Shown in pieces: positions 1 through 13,933 of a stretch of 64,000 nucleotides of DNA. Where the stretch lies: assembly GCF_013373865.1 (NCBI RefSeq), contig NC_050474.1, positions 17,180,042 through 17,244,041 of the forward strand, given 5' to 3'. The notes below the pieces were generated by a model. That model was not told the origin of the DNA, searched no databases, and was given only the letters and a program-made list of their open reading frames with translations. Positions within the stretch are counted from its first letter, which is position 1, and the number at the start of each line of letters is the position of its first letter. This DNA comes from Monomorium pharaonis. Its lineage: Eukaryota > Arthropoda > Insecta > Hymenoptera > Formicidae. The translations under genes and the position numbers were made by a program.

Positions 1-2327
1 TTTTTTCACAGGAGGAATAGCGCCAGCGAAGTGGTATCGTTTCAAATCAGGCTCTTTTACGTTTCACCATTACGGTGAATTTACTACTAAACGTTGCAAT
101 AAATTTTTAATTCGAAACTAACGCTAAACGCATTTTAAAAAGCTTTAAACAATTTAAAATAAAACCAATATAATGAGCTCGGCAAAGCAACAAATATATA
201 AAAAATTGGGTTAATACATCGAGCTAATATAATAATCTTAATAAAAATATGATTTATTGACTGATATAAGAAAATAAAAGGATCATGAATAAAAGAAATC
301 TAATACGCAATATAAATTAAAGAAACGTTTTGACTCTACGGAGTTCTCATCAGTCTGTATTACAAATTATGTAACATTAAATTAAGTACTGTCCTAACGT
401 TAACGATGAATAAACAATAATATAATCTACAATAATACGAATCTCCTTACGTCGTAACCAGTGTCAGTGCTACTAACTATTAAATTATGTGTAGTAATAT
501 TTATTGTAATAAGTTTGCGTTTTTGTAAGCAATATTTTATGTATACAATAATAAATTTCCTTTAGCAGAATCAATTAATTTATTGTTATTTATTGCTAGT
601 ATGATTTTTATATTGTTAATTTGCAAAGTAAAGTTACAAATATCTCGAAAATAAAATGGATGAGTAAGGGCCATTTGATTAATATTACTTTTTATATAAA
701 TAAAAACTTGTTTTATAAATAGAAATAAAAAATTAAAATATATACAAATTAGATGAGATCTTATTTTTTATTCAAGCTCCTTTTCGTTACGCGACTTATT
801 TTTATATCTTAAAATGTGTATTATGATTAGCGACTTAATTGAGTGCGCACTTTGTACGTTTCTCGTGGTGTTAAAGTTTGCAAATTAACAAGTTTACTCG
901 AGATCACGCGGGCAATCACTGGCCAAGCCTGATTTACCAGCATCAATTATCCCGCGCTGTTCCTCCGCTTCTTTTGAAACACTACACTTTCTAAAGCGAT
1001 CAATATTCGACTGTACGTCCATGAAATCTTGTGATTAATTTACAGATTATCCTTTGCGTACACATCGCGAACCAATCATTATTTCATTAACTCGTATTCG
1101 GGTTATCTGATAAACCTAATTGATTGCGATGATCATCTGACACAAAGTCGTATGGGTTTTTTTTTGACATGCGAGATTCCGCAGAATCATATTTTTTGGT
1201 TCAAATTTATTGCATTACTTTATCGTTACTTTATTGCAAAGTAAAAAATCATGTATCAAAGTTTTAAATTTCTTCGTATCAATTAATTGGGAAAATTTAC
1301 ACAATTTTGATAAAAGCCATAAAATAAACAGTATTTTATGACGTAAATACATATTTAACAAATTAATGTGCAGACCAACGTGCATCTTTTATACTTTAAA
1401 TTCCAACGGTGTTTTATTTTTCACTCATCACACGCGCGTAAACCTTTTATCTAACGTTACATACGCCCTATTATATATCATTATTGCAGAAGCTCGTCAC
1501 GACATGTCAAGTATCTCCGTCCAAGCGATTACAAAGTCAGCTACATCAAACGACACTTTAGGCCTCATTACACTGGCGTGTCCACTTGTCATTTTGATCA
1601 TCGTAAATCTCCGAGAGCCGCTACGAAGATCCGCGTTGCGTGTTCGTATTTGCGTGTATAATCTTCAGGGGACGTCGCGTGTGTACGCGGAGAAACGCGA
1701 TCTCGGGACAGGCAATCAGCGCGAAACCGACTTAAACAATCTCGTTTCCTTTCAGGTGTTTACGCGCGTTCGCGCTCGCTCGCTCGCTCGCGCGAAACCA
1801 TAATCAATTCTCATTTATACGTACGCTTCAGCGTTCGGGATCATCGTTTTAAGAAAGCAATCATAAATTATCCCGGGACTTGGACGTGTCCCGTATGGCG
1901 GTAAGTCGTAAGTTTCCAGCGTCGCTCGAGGAAACGAATCCTTCGAGAGACGATGGGGAGCGAGTCGACGAATGAGGATGCAATGATAATCGACCACCCA
2001 CGCACGAAAATTAGAATATATCCGCGTTAATTTATGGAAGAGTTATACGCGCGCGTAAAACGCGTCACTAAGTGTTCTCCCCGAGACGTCCAAGAAAGAT
2101 GATATTTACATTGAATCATGGTCGAACAATTATTATGCATATGCATTGAAAATTCAACCGAGAATGGCGAGAATGAATTTTAAAATCGAAAAGAACTCGG
2201 AGGCTAAAATAGGTAAAGACATTGATCATCCACAGTCTCCAATATTATCCATATTACGCCTACTTTTATTCACGTGACAATAATAAGATGATTAAATAAA
2301 TATCAGGTAAAAGTAAAACAATTGAAA
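1..2327. other. gene-free AT-rich stretch with one CpG-rich patch
   Basis: No coding region, RNA gene or complete element is recognised. Most is AT-rich with long A and T runs. From about 1500 to 2060 the composition turns CpG-rich, including a run of TCGC units near 1770-1795. Open frames in that patch (1366-1803 plus, 1815-1997 minus) have no recognisable domain and are read as chance openings in CpG-rich DNA. Confidence 0.5.
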
Positions 2328-2411
2328 CCGAGATAGCACAGAGAGTTCAACAAGAATTCATAATTGGTTAAATACAATTGAGTTCTTTTTGAACTCTCTG
2401 TGCTATCTGGG
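2328..2411. mobile_element. short hairpin MITE-like element
   Basis: An 84-bp inverted repeat. The left arm has AGATAGCACAGAGAGTTCAA at 2331 and the right arm is its complement ending at 2408 (TTGAACTCTCTGTGCTATCT). The loop is AT-rich. This is the form of a miniature inverted-repeat element; no superfamily can be given. Confidence 0.6.
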
Positions 2412-3370
2412 AAGAGATCTAATGTTTTGCAAAGTGTACTAATGATGTTTCTACAAAAAACAATGACCTAGTTTAATCCGCGACCTATACACTATATTTG
2501 ATCCGAACACAATAGGTTACAACGACGTAAACACTCGCGAACTTATTGGGTCAGGCCACTTTTTCACGATCCCTGGCTCATCTTAGGCCATACAACATAA
2601 CGCGTGTAAACGGTGATGTACTATAAAGCGGTGTAAGTGTACCAGCAAATGCTAATAGATGGATCTGCTTTATAGCTAACTTTTAATTTAAACATATTGC
2701 TATTTTCTATCTAAAATTGATAAAATTCTACATTTTTAAAATAAAGTTTGTACCAATAGTAAAAAACGTTATTTTCAGAAAAAATAGGTAAACATTTTTT
2801 ATTCAATATTATTTTTTGTTTTTTGTTTTTTTTTTTTTTGTTAAAAATTAATATAATATTAATATAAAATTTAGGGTATTTTTACATCTTTAAAGTTTTT
2901 GTTAAAAAACTATTTCACAAATTAATTAGAATTACAAAAGACTTTTTTATATTATACTTTTATTGTAAAATATATCAGTAAGGCTTTATTATGTTATATG
3001 TTATTTTGTTACTATTTGGATAGTAATTAGCACAATTTACAAATTAGAATAAAAACATCTTTTTGCATAAAGTTATATTATGAACATATTTTAATAATAC
3101 ATATTACTTATTTTTATAGTTTCTACCAGTTTATTTCATTGGATGTATCTGGACCGTGAAAATCAGAATTTAGTTTCTTTCTTTTTTGGACTTTCAGTCT
3201 TACTATAAAAATCATTAAATCAAGATAGCCGAGAGAAAGAAAAAGAGAAAGAGAGAAAGAAAGAAATTTATAAAACATTATAAAATCAAATAGTCAATGT
3301 AAATCATGATTGTAGCACGATCGAACGAATCTTGAATTAAAATGCAATCTTAATCTTCATCTTTAACACG
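2412..3370. other. AT-rich stretch, no gene
   Basis: Low-complexity AT-rich DNA with poly-T around 2815-2840 and a purine (GA-rich) tract near 3230-3270. No coding potential seen. Confidence 0.5.
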
Positions 3371-4200
3371 CCGTCTGTCACGAGGCTTTACGTTACGATC
3401 GTACGTGCGAGACAACTCATATCGTATACGCGAGTAACGGCGTGCATTGACAGAGAGAAAAAGCGAACGATTTCGCCGGTGCCACTTTTCCCCACCTCTG
3501 AAATGACTTCATCCGCGATTCCAAGGACTACGCCGCGAGGAGGAAGCAAAAACCAGGTAGTAATCGCGGAGAGGAATGCGCGGTAAAGGTCGAAATAATA
3601 GCCGGCGCGCCGTAACAACGGCGGCGGCGACGGAGGCGGCGCGCGACGGTTAATGCGCGAATAACGCATGTAAAACCGCGCGGACGCGCGGACATTCCTT
3701 GCTCGCTAAGCGAGTTCCCCCTTCGAGGGGCGAAAGCGCGCTTTAAAAGATTATGCTAATGCCCGCGATGCCCGCCGAGAGATCGCTATCCGCGATACTT
3801 AACCCAAAGACCTCATCGTCGACTCTCGGCTTGTATAGTCTTGGGCTTTTGCAGGGCTTTGCCGCGGTCCCTCTCTCGTATACGTCTCTCAGATGGACGG
3901 ACGCGGCGAGACGGGCGCGCGCGTTAAATTCCTGCGGGTTATTTCTGCGCGTTATTATGAGCGGAGCGTCGCGCTCTCCGTTCCGCGGAGGACGTTACGA
4001 CGCCGCGCCGGGGCCCCGGCGATTAATTACGGCGTTGCTCGGCGAGCGCGAGTTTCCATTTTCGAAGTGAATAAGCCCGATCTTGACCTTCCCACCCGGT
4101 CGCTCCCGACCGCTGCGCCGGCCCGTCTTCCTTTGTTAGGCTGCAATCTGTCGTTGCTGCGAGTGCATCCGCATAGATGATACGCGCAATTTGTGCGAAT
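3370..4200. other. CpG-rich segment, possible promoter or unmethylated DNA
   Basis: About 830 bp sharply richer in G+C and in CpG than its flanks, with many CGCG and GCGC runs. Several overlapping frames are open on both strands (3388-3669 minus, 3753-4070 plus, 3893-4180 plus), which is expected when stop codons are scarce. None encodes a recognisable domain. A CpG-island-like promoter, an unannotated 5' exon or an old GC-rich repeat are all possible. Confidence 0.35.
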
Positions 4201-7200
4201 TTAACGAGCGAATTTACTTATCACTGAGATCGTTTCTCTTCTTCCGGGATTATTACTATTGAAGATACTGCGAGGAGAAAGATAAAAAAATGGATGAACG
4301 GTGCGTATACGTGAGAGACTTTTCATCCCCATGCACTTGCACTCTTTCACGTCGTCAATTATTAATTACATAAAAAGAATTACAATCTCTTCACATAGTA
4401 TTAAAACTTTGCCAAATTTGGAAAGTAAGTTTGTGATTAATGTATAGGCATTTCTAAGTTTTTCTAATACTTTTTGCAGTTTTCTTTAAATAGCTTTCCA
4501 AAATAACATTGAGTCTGGAGAAAGAGTTTTAAGCGATTTAATTACAAACAAAATACAAGAATTTTGAAAGATTATATTTGTAAGAAAGAATGGAATTTAT
4601 ATATAAATAAAAAAACATTAAAATTAGAAAAATAAAGTTTTACCACATCATTTTTATAAAATATTTATGAGTTATGCAATTTTTTTCAAATATGATGTCA
4701 AATTAACAAAAACGACATATGTCCCTACATTTATATCATCATTATAAAAATATTTTTTATATAATTTTTAATAATGTTTTTAAACTTTAAATCACATGTT
4801 TAAAACTAAAAACTTCCTTAAAATAAAAATTGATAAATCAAGGTATAATGGTTTTCTGAAGGAAGGATATAAATAATATGCGCAAGAAAAATTACACAAT
4901 AACACACACTTTATTTTATGAAAACTCCTCGCAAGTTAATACTGCTGCTATCTGTTCTTTTGCTATAATAAAACTGAGCTCCGAGTACTGTGTTGTGCAA
5001 CTATATCTTATAGATCTCTTAATCATACTACATTTTTCTACAGATCACATTAGAGAGATAGCAATAATTCCCTTTAATTGAGGTAACCATATAAGAAAAT
5101 AATTCTACAATAATAGTAAATGAATTCTTTGAACGATAAATATTTCAAACATATTGGCAAGGTTGAATGGTTTGCAGCGGATCTTGGTGCTGAATATATT
5201 TTTTTCCTATTAATTTAATATTCTCAGCTTATGCTTAAACTGCGCGCCGACAATTTCGTCTTGAAACACAGTTACAAAGCTAAATATTGATACAAAGAGG
5301 CATCTTTTAAATCTCCCCTTTTACAAGAAAAAGAATAATTCTAACCGTTATTTAATCATAAAACTACGGTTGTGAAAACCGCTTAAATGGGCTTAGATAT
5401 TAATAATTGAAAATTCAATGTAATATCAATATAACTTAAATTCGTGTACATTTCTGTTTCAAACATAAAGAATATTAACGTAACAACCACAGCAATTTTT
5501 TCCGCATAGTACTTATTTGCAAATTTAATAAGGAAATAGCATTATTAAGGAAATTGTTCTTTACATACACTAATTACCACATTTCTAATAAAACTAATAA
5601 ATATTTGTGCAAAAGTTTATTTGAGTACTTGCACGTTTAAAAATTAATTAACTAAAATTACAAGAAAACAAAATTATTTTTATTATGTATTTATTATAAG
5701 TTAAATTTTTTCATTGTTTACTTCTTTGAGGTTGGTTTCAGGCTTAAAAGTATGAGTATTACAATTGAATTTTTTGTCGTTGATTAGGAAACAAATAAAA
5801 TTAAAAAAAAACTGTAGTTTTTTAAACTTAATAACTTTTAGATATTGCAGAGTCAAAACATCCTTGAATAATGTGAGGCATTTGATTAGACTGCCAACAA
5901 GCAATTTTTGAGAGTCGAGCTGTTTTTACGTAATACAATTGATATCGCGATAAACGGCGCAACGAACGCGCTGCAACGCATTGTGCCACAATATGTGTGT
6001 GTGCGCGCTCGTGTGTGTGTGATCTTTTCCCGGGATCGTAAATTACTAGGCGGCCATTATCATTCCGTCCGCGATTATACGAGAGTACAGACCGATACAC
6101 GGCGTCGACCGATACTTGTGCATCCATTGTACGTATTAGTCTTGATGACATAATAGCGTCTGTAGACTCAATCGAATTCTTGCCCGCGATAATGACAAAT
6201 GTCTTCATTGCTAGCTCATGAGATAATCGACTTTGTCGAGCCACGACGATCTGAAGTTCAGAAATTGTAAACATAAATAATTTTTGCGATGCCCGCAAGC
6301 GAATCAAAATATATAAATTAAGTGTGCAAGTTTTTCGTATGTGGTTCAGGGTTGTTGTGTTTAAAACATTCTTTTTTAAGAAAAGATTTAATGTAGATTA
6401 TAGGGATATAATATTTGTATCTTTATTTTTATTTGCATATAATGTTTGTTTTCTTGTAAATGTATCTTAAAAAACAATCTCATTTACATAAAATACAAAA
6501 GCCTTAACTGTATTCAAAACATATATGACAAAAGTTATAGCATGGGATTTTAATACACATGTTGAGTCTTTCTATTCAGTCAAAATACAGATTACTTGTA
6601 GTTATCAAATAATATATTGTTTTCATGTTAAAATATAAAAAATATTTAAATATTATATTAAATTTATTTTTCAATATTTATTTCTATTAAAAACCAAAAT
6701 CGTGATTTAAAAGTATTTCTTTAGTTTATATTGCCATATACACTGTTACATTATTATGTGTAATAATTATTACTTATAGAATTCTTACATTAAAATGTAA
6801 AATGTAATATGAGACTGACATAATTGCATTAAAAAATAGATTCTGTATTTATTGTGTATATTAAAAACATTTTAAACAAAACTTGTTTAAATGTTGTTTA
6901 AATGTTGCAATGTTGTTATTTTAAACAAAACTTGTTTAAATGTTGTTTAAATGTTGCAATGTTGTTATTTTTAAAAAATATAATTTTTACTAATCCTGAA
7001 TTTGAACCTTTGTATAATATTTTAACAATAATTATGTTGTCAATTAAAAATTATGTTTCGACAATTTAATCAATTCGATTCAATTCGAGTAAAAATTTGT
7101 CATTTTAGATTGATTCAAATTAGAATAAAGAAAATAAATTCAATTTAACTCGATTGGACATCAAAAAATCTTCATTTACACACCTATAAATATTACAGGA

Positions 7201-7540
7201 TATTTATAGGTAAATGTTATAAAAAATATTCCTTTAAAAATTTGTATGAACACGACGCTATAGACGTTTTTCAAAGCATTTGACTGACCAATCAAAGAAC
7301 GCTTCGGAGCATTTATTAACCGAAGCATGTTGACTGTAGTCAAAATTCAATGAAAATTCATGATTTTCAAGGTCTGACAATTCCAGATTTCCTTAACTTT
7401 TTCCGGTAGGTTTTCTACAAATGATACTTGAAACTATAATCTTTATAGTCAAAGACTAATAATTAGATCTAATAGTTATAATATCATTTATACACTAAAA
7501 TACTAAATCAACGATCGCGGCAAATGATGTGCAAGATTGA
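4201..7540. other. AT-rich stretch, no gene
   Basis: AT-rich DNA. A small GC-richer island at about 5900-6200 carries short TG/GC alternations and overlapping open frames on both strands (5908-6153 plus, 5828-6307 minus) without recognisable domains. One 49-bp tandem duplication is listed separately. Confidence 0.45.
6870..6967. repeat. 49-bp tandem duplication
   Basis: Two near-identical consecutive units of 49 bp, each starting with TTTTAAACAAAACTTG and ending with TGCAATGTTGTTA. Near-identity suggests a recent duplication. Confidence 0.85.
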
Positions 7541-7544
7541 TTAT

Positions 7545-8327
7545 AAAAGATGAAACATTTTCGGCGTTCGCGCGCGCGATGCTGGAATCGACTTGGATCG
7601 AATTTCGCGGAACGAGATATGACTCATAATATCAATGACTCCAACAAGACTTGCGTTTCTCATCGCAATACCAACGCACGCAAATCCGAAACAACTTATA
7701 TCCTTCCCTGTTCAACCAAGAGAACGCGCGGTCTCAGGTGAGCGCGGTTTTGTTTAGTATATCAAAATTAAAGAAAAAATTATTTATTTACTATTAATCA
7801 CATTAACAAGCACGCTTACCATCGGGTAGAAATCCATAACGAGCGTCTCTTCAAGATATCCCTCGGCTGCGAACGGATCGGCCGCTTGTCCGCGCCCTAC
7901 AGTCCCGCTGTCCACCTCAACGTCGGCGTCGCGCAAACACGGCGTCGCGACGCGCCACGCTCACTCGGGGAATCCCGCGCGCACGGGTTCGCGACTCCTC
8001 GCGGCCGGTCCATCCGACGGACGCCCCGAGCGCGTCTCGAGGATCGACGAGAATCTCTTCCAGCTCTCCCGGGCTCTCGATACCAATAAATTGCGCGTGT
8101 ACACACTTTGCACTCTCGCGGCAACTCTGTCCGCACAAATATGGTCTCTCAAAAGTGACTATCTTCACACGGGGGACCCCCGCGATAGTCGGGCCGCGCG
8201 ATAGCGCGCGTATTTTTGAAAACGCGCCTATGCGCGGCGACGACGACGACTCTGCGAGTACGTCGGGCGCGTATTTTCGTAAAAACACCCCGCGCGCAGT
8301 CGCAGCTGATTTCGATTTGACTCGAGC

Positions 8328-8362
<35 letters not shown>

Positions 8363-8760
8363 ATTCGCGGGGACGACGATGTATCTTGCGGCGCGCGCGT
8401 GAGCGAAACGCGGATCGTGCCGGGCGAGCGCGCGGCCGAGCCGATGCGTCGCGCGAGCGTGATACGACTGCTCGTGCGCCTCCGCCGACTCTCGGGCTCG
8501 GTCGGCGCGCGTCGCGTCGCGTCGCCTCGCGTCTCGCGTCTCATTCGTTCGGTCCAGTGCGCGGGCGGATACGGCCTACCACAAATCGGGGAGATATATC
8601 TACGGCGGGAGTTAAGTCATCGTCTCGCCCGCGTGACACGGTTGATGCTCCACGCTAATGCCCTCCCCCTCCCCCTCCTCCCGCCTCCTACAGCGCGTCG
8701 CGTTTTTGTTTTGCGTTTGCCCGAAGAAGTAAATCGAAAATATTTTGCCACACACACTCG
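7545..8760. other. CpG-rich segment with a candidate plus-strand splice donor
   Basis: The strongest CpG-rich block in the window, in two parts (7550-7740 and 7860-8740). On the plus strand a good donor consensus, CTCAG then GTGAGC, falls at 7737. The open frame from 7550 reads up to it, so a 5' exon ending at about 7736 is conceivable. The Arg-rich frames at 7886-8764 on both strands look like stop-poor CpG DNA. No protein family is recognised. This may be a promoter and first-exon region of an unseen gene; low confidence. Confidence 0.25.
8328..8360. repeat. (ACG)n trinucleotide microsatellite
   Basis: Eleven consecutive ACG units inside the CpG-rich block. They account for the Arg-rich run in overlapping open frames. 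Confidence 0.95.
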
Positions 8761-9115
8761 TTAAACGCACAAAAAAATCAAAGGAATGATATTTTATAAA
8801 AATAACGCGTTATTATTACTTTTGATTAAAAAAAAACTCGTTTTTCTTACTTGCTATCAATTTTAAGAAGTAACGCGTTATCATTACTTGGTAAGTAAGA
8901 ATTTGCCACGCTTTTTTTATTATTTTTTCACGAAACTTTAATAAATTTCTTTTTTTTTGAATGGCACCCAATATATGTGACTGCTTAACCTGTTCAATAT
9001 AATACTTAAATACTATTATACTAGTTAAATTATACTAGTGAAATAATTATATGTAACATATATAATGCTAAAATATGTAATGTTGTACATACATGTACAA
9101 TATGTAATGTTTGTA

Positions 9116-9339
9116 CACTGAGAAAAAAAATTGCTAGATACAAATAAATATTTCTTTGAATAGTGCTAATAACATATTTTAGAGAAAATCAATAATATTT
9201 ATTTCAAACAAGTAATATTTTCTAAATTATAGAAAACTAGTACTTGTTTGAAATAAATATTATTGATTTTCTATAAAATAATGTCATTAGTACTATTCCA
9301 AGAAATATTTATTTGAATCTTGTATTTTTTTTCTCAGTG
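9116..9339. mobile_element. palindromic MITE with TA target duplication
   Basis: The ends are CACTGAGAAAAAAAA at 9116 and its complement TTTTTTTTCTCAGTG ending at 9339. TA flanks at 9114-9115 and 9340-9341. The arms stay complementary almost to the centre, for example the stretch built on AATAATATTTATTTCAAACA. TA duplication and a short palindromic body fit a Tc1/mariner-type non-autonomous element. Confidence 0.85.
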
Positions 9340-9341
9340 TA

Positions 9342-11040
9342 CATACATCTTTTAAATTTAGTATTTTTTAGTTTTTTAGTAGTTTTTAAATAAAGTTTTT
9401 GAAACAAAAATTATTTTTTCTGTATAGTCTTTTTTTCTCAACTTATAAAATAAAAATTATTATTAAATAACGAAAAAAATTTTTTTTTATAGAACTGTAC
9501 AAAATTTTTTCATATAAACAAGTTAATCTGTTTAACGCTGTAATCTTATTTCAATACTTAAAATTTTTTTAATAAAGATATTCTCGAAACAAAAATTTTC
9601 TTTTTTTGTATTGCTTCTCTTACTTTTAAAATTCCATTTCTTATCTTTATTTATAAATGTTAATTTAGCTATGTTATATTTTTATTTTTACAGCATCTAT
9701 GTGTATTATTAAATTTAAAAAATTTTTTTTAAATAACACCTAATAATGATAAAAATAACAATAACAAACGAAAAGTTTCTCATATTGTAGTATTGTAATG
9801 GTCAATTTTTTCAAATAGGAATTAAAGAAAACTTGAGGAAGAAAGAATTTTGTCACTTATTCGTCGAATAAATGGAGAGAAATCCACTGTGCTGTCGAAA
9901 TTAAAAGAACTACAGTTACTAAGATATAAACAGTAATGTTTTACGCAACTTTTTGTGAGCTATTAGCGACCGTCGTATTCATTCGACTCTCCAGACGCGT
10001 TTCGCAAAGCTGCTCGATAATGAGTTAATCGGCGTACTGCTGGTCGTCACTCAATACGTAACATAAATCAGCAAAGCTGCAATTATATTCCTCGAATGTA
10101 GCAACGACGTGCTGCCAGTGATCGTTAATTCCGCGGCTTCCTGAGACACAACCTACTTTCGATTCACAGATAATGTAATCAAATGTATGATTGATTGCAA
10201 AAGAATTACTATGCATACCGCGCCCAGTCCGGTCGCCAAACTACTCACCTGTTCTTGTACCGTTCTGCATTTGTATTATTCTTAATGAGAAACATGAAAC
10301 GACCAGCGATAGCGATTAGATTCAGAGATAGATTTTGTCATACTAATTATATATTGAAGAATTTTTGAAATAAAATCCGAATACCATACAAGTCGAAAAT
10401 TTTCAGGAAAACACTTCTTTATAATATTTTAGATTTACATCTTTTCTTGTAACGTTAATAAAAATAAAAAAGGAAAATTTACTTAAAGTGCAAAGTATAA
10501 ATTAATTTGTCATTATTTATTTACAAAACTTTATTCAACTTTATAAATATTAAATAATTATAATAACAAGGTTTTTTTTACTTTTACAATGTGAATGTGT
10601 ATTCTTTTGAATATTAATAGGGATTCATGTTTTATTTTATAAATATGTGGAAGTCTCTCCGTCAAAAATGCTCAAATAGATTCTAAATATAGCAGTTAGC
10701 AAATATGTAGTTTTGACAGACGCATTCTTGCAAGCATATACAATTACCATTGATCTTGTAGTGAAATCTTTTAGTGAAATCTTATTTACTGGCCATAATC
10801 GGTCAAAGATGTAAGACGGAAAAGCGAAATGTAAGTGTTTAATGAAGATAAGTGAAACGCTCCCTGTTGCAGTGAAATCCTATATTACTGTCATCTTAAT
10901 CGGTTTTCACCGATAGTTTAAGAAAATATATTACACACTACAATATGATATTCGTAGCACTATAGAATTAAGACTTTCGCTCCCGTTTATTTCAAGAAAT
11001 TCTATCTGCCTATAATATAAATTTACGTAGCTTATCTTTA
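9342..11040. other. AT-rich stretch; non-repetitive patch at 9950-10330
   Basis: Mostly AT-rich. Around 9950-10330 the sequence is more complex and looks single-copy. On the minus strand it contains a close match to a 5' splice donor (ACAG then GTGAGTAG) at about 10246, preceded by an open frame with Met. No matching acceptor-bounded exon or known domain could be built, so no gene is called. Confidence 0.3.
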
Positions 11041-11490
11041 TCTTTATTTTTAACACGTCATACGTTCCGCACGTCGGACCCGTGGAAACTGCACCTCGAG
11101 TAATTTTCTGAAAAGCTACAGATCTCGTTACGGATTGCCGGATGTAGAGAGTCCTGACGGCACTTCCGGTCGCCAAGACGTCGGTTGGAGATGCGTTGAG
11201 ACCCGTGCGTAATTACACAAACCAGATAGTTCGCGATAGCATTTCGCTTACGCCAAAACGACCGACTTGAGATAGAGTAAGCGCGGACTGCAATTCCAAG
11301 CGAGGTAAATGCGCCCACGTTGTCGCACCAAAGAAGGCCACAACCGAAGCGTGGATTTGTCCCGTCCGCGCGAGAAACGTTAGAGCTCTCGTTCGACGCG
11401 CTCGCGTATAACCCCGGGGGTTACTGCAGAACCACCGCACGGAATATCGGCTGGCGCGGCGTGTTCCGTCGATGAAACTTTGCACAATGA
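11040..11490. other. CpG-richer patch, no gene recognised
   Basis: More G+C and CpG than the flanks. Several minus-strand frames overlap here (10931-11176, 11058-11318, 11213-11485), none with a recognisable domain. Unassigned. Confidence 0.35.
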
Positions 11491-13430
11491 ATCGAATAAC
11501 ATACGTATGTAAGGAAGTGTTTGAGAACTATTAAATTTTCTATTGTTGTAAACGAAATTTGGAAAAGTGGACATTTTTTTAAGTTAACGGCTTATAAAAT
11601 ACATTTATAATTTAGTTACACGTTAAAAATTGAAGAAACTTAACAATTGCGTTAAATTAATTTAAATTAAATCGAAAGTTAACTTTGAAAAATATTTATG
11701 TTGAATTTGAATATCCTAATTTTTTAAATTATATTACTCTAAATAACAAAGCAATATGGGTTGAATAATGGTTGAATAAAAATGTCCATGGAAAAGTGTA
11801 TTTTGTGAGAAGTGAAAAACCGGACAAAGTACTATGTAGAAGAGTGTTGCAGGATTATAGAATGATTTGAAGGAAAGAACAAAACGAGATATACATATAA
11901 GAAAATGTTGTATAAAGAGTTAGGATCAAACAAGAATGAGGTAAGAAATTGTGGAGAGAAAGTGAGAAAAAGACGGTAAAAGAATATAAGTTAAGTAAAT
12001 AATTCATAGTAAATAATTCAAAAGGTTCATAGCTATAAATAAATGTAAAAGAAAATTCAATAATAAAGGTAAATAAGAAAGCTAAAAGAAGATGTTGAAA
12101 TGCGAAACGTAGATTAATGTAAAGGTGGTGGTAAGTAAGCGTGAATTTATTATTCTTAAAAATAAGTACATAAAAGTCTAGTTAAGTAGAATAAAAAAAA
12201 AAATTTAGTATAGATGGATGTGTGGACCAATTATTTTTAAATCAAGTCCATTCTTGACAAATTGTAATGCTTGAAGTTAATAAATTCTATTCTATTTAAT
12301 CTAGAAAAAAATTAATAATTTAATTAAACATTGAGGTTTATATTTTAAAAATAACAAGTTAAAATTAAAAGTTAATTTACTTAAAATTAACAAACATAAA
12401 TTAAAAATTTCTAACTTTACTATTTATAACTTTTACCTTTATAACTTTATAATAATTTCTACTCAAGTCTGGTTGTAAATTATGGAAAATAAATTTTATC
12501 GTACAAAACGACTTGTTTCAGTTGATATCATTTATCACTTTAATAAATAAATAAAAAATTGGAGAAATAAATTATGAAGAAAAGTTTATAAGAATTGAAA
12601 CTGATATACATTAGGACTTGTTTATTTCGATAAATTAAAAAAAATTTTAATAAAACATTAAAAACTATTTTGCATTAGAAAATAAATAATATAAGTAAAA
12701 TTAAAACTCATTATTTATAAATACGAAATGTAGATTGGGTAAATATGTAAACAATTGTATATTTTATATTTGATGTGTTGCTTTTGTTGTCGAAAAAGTA
12801 CAAATTTCAAAAAAATGACAGTTTCATATGTAATTTTTAATGAAGACGTTTATCGATATTTAAATGTTTTTTTTTGTATCTGATATAAAACATAAAAAAG
12901 ACAAAATTTGTAAAGAGAATATTGAATAGTTTTAAACCACTAATAAGTTTAGTTCAAGAAAATAAAAAAAATTATTTATATACTTTTAAATACATATAAT
13001 TATACATGAACAATTTTGTCTCGTATCTTCAAACTCAACTTTGCCTAAAAAAATTAATGCAAAAAATATCTCTTTAATTATTTGTTTTGTCTTTTCATTT
13101 TTACTATTATTTTTTATCAAAACAGAAATTTTATAAAAGAAAAAAACTAATATAAACATATGTGGAACACATTTCGTGCATAACAACATTATATTTATAT
13201 ATATTTTTATACAACAAATTTTTTACCAGGTAGTTGTGAACCCAGTTTCAAAATCATACTAGATTTATAGTTGCACCACACAGCCTTATATAAATCTCGT
13301 ACGGACGTCGTTATAATAAAGTCTTTTTCTTAACTCTTATTAGAAATTATTTGATTATATACGGCTACTTGTTATTCATACGAATACTTTCTAAACTGAT
13401 AAATGCACTCGTATTCAGTATCGGCAGTTT
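11491..13430. other. AT-rich stretch, nothing recognised
   Basis: Long AT-rich, A/T-run-dominated sequence. No gene, RNA gene or element with clear ends was found. Confidence 0.5.
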
Positions 13431-13930
13431 TAACTCGTAATCCCTCGTACACGTGGATCGCAGGCACGCGATAGCGATCGGTAGTTCTCCGTCAACCGCG
13501 GAAAACAAATTTGATCGCATCGTTGCCGTGATCTCGTTCGGTTTTACATCGGCGCGTGCATATACATTAAACCGTTACACAACGATCTCATTTCTCCGAG
13601 CAGATGACGTTAGAACGCGGTTCTAGAACGCGGTATATCGTCCTGCTGGAAGGCGCGCTCTCGTCCGCGCGGTGTATGCACATGTGCTATAATATTTCGT
13701 GCGCAATTACGATTCAGACGTCAGCGACAAAACGCGCGGCGCGCTCGCTCTTACGATCGCGAGATACGTTTATTCCATATTTGGCGGGCGCCGCGAGAGC
13801 GTATCGTAAACGCGATATGCACGCGTCTCTCCCGGCCGCTTAACGTTAACGGACGAGGTGAATTTATAATTTTATCGTGCAGCGCGCCGTCTCCCCACTT
13901 CCGTGTTTTTAACGTTGCGTAATGAACGCG
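13430..13930. other. CpG-rich patch upstream of three MITEs
   Basis: CpG-rich, apparently single-copy sequence. The plus frame 13604-13843 is open but matches nothing I recognise. It could be regulatory. Confidence 0.3.
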
Positions 13931-13933
13931 CCT

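Noticed and set aside
8155..8764. Arg-rich open frames of 120-167 codons on the plus strand
   Set aside because: Stops are rare in CpG-rich DNA and the Arg runs come from the (ACG)n repeat. Other frames on both strands are equally open and none has a recognisable domain.
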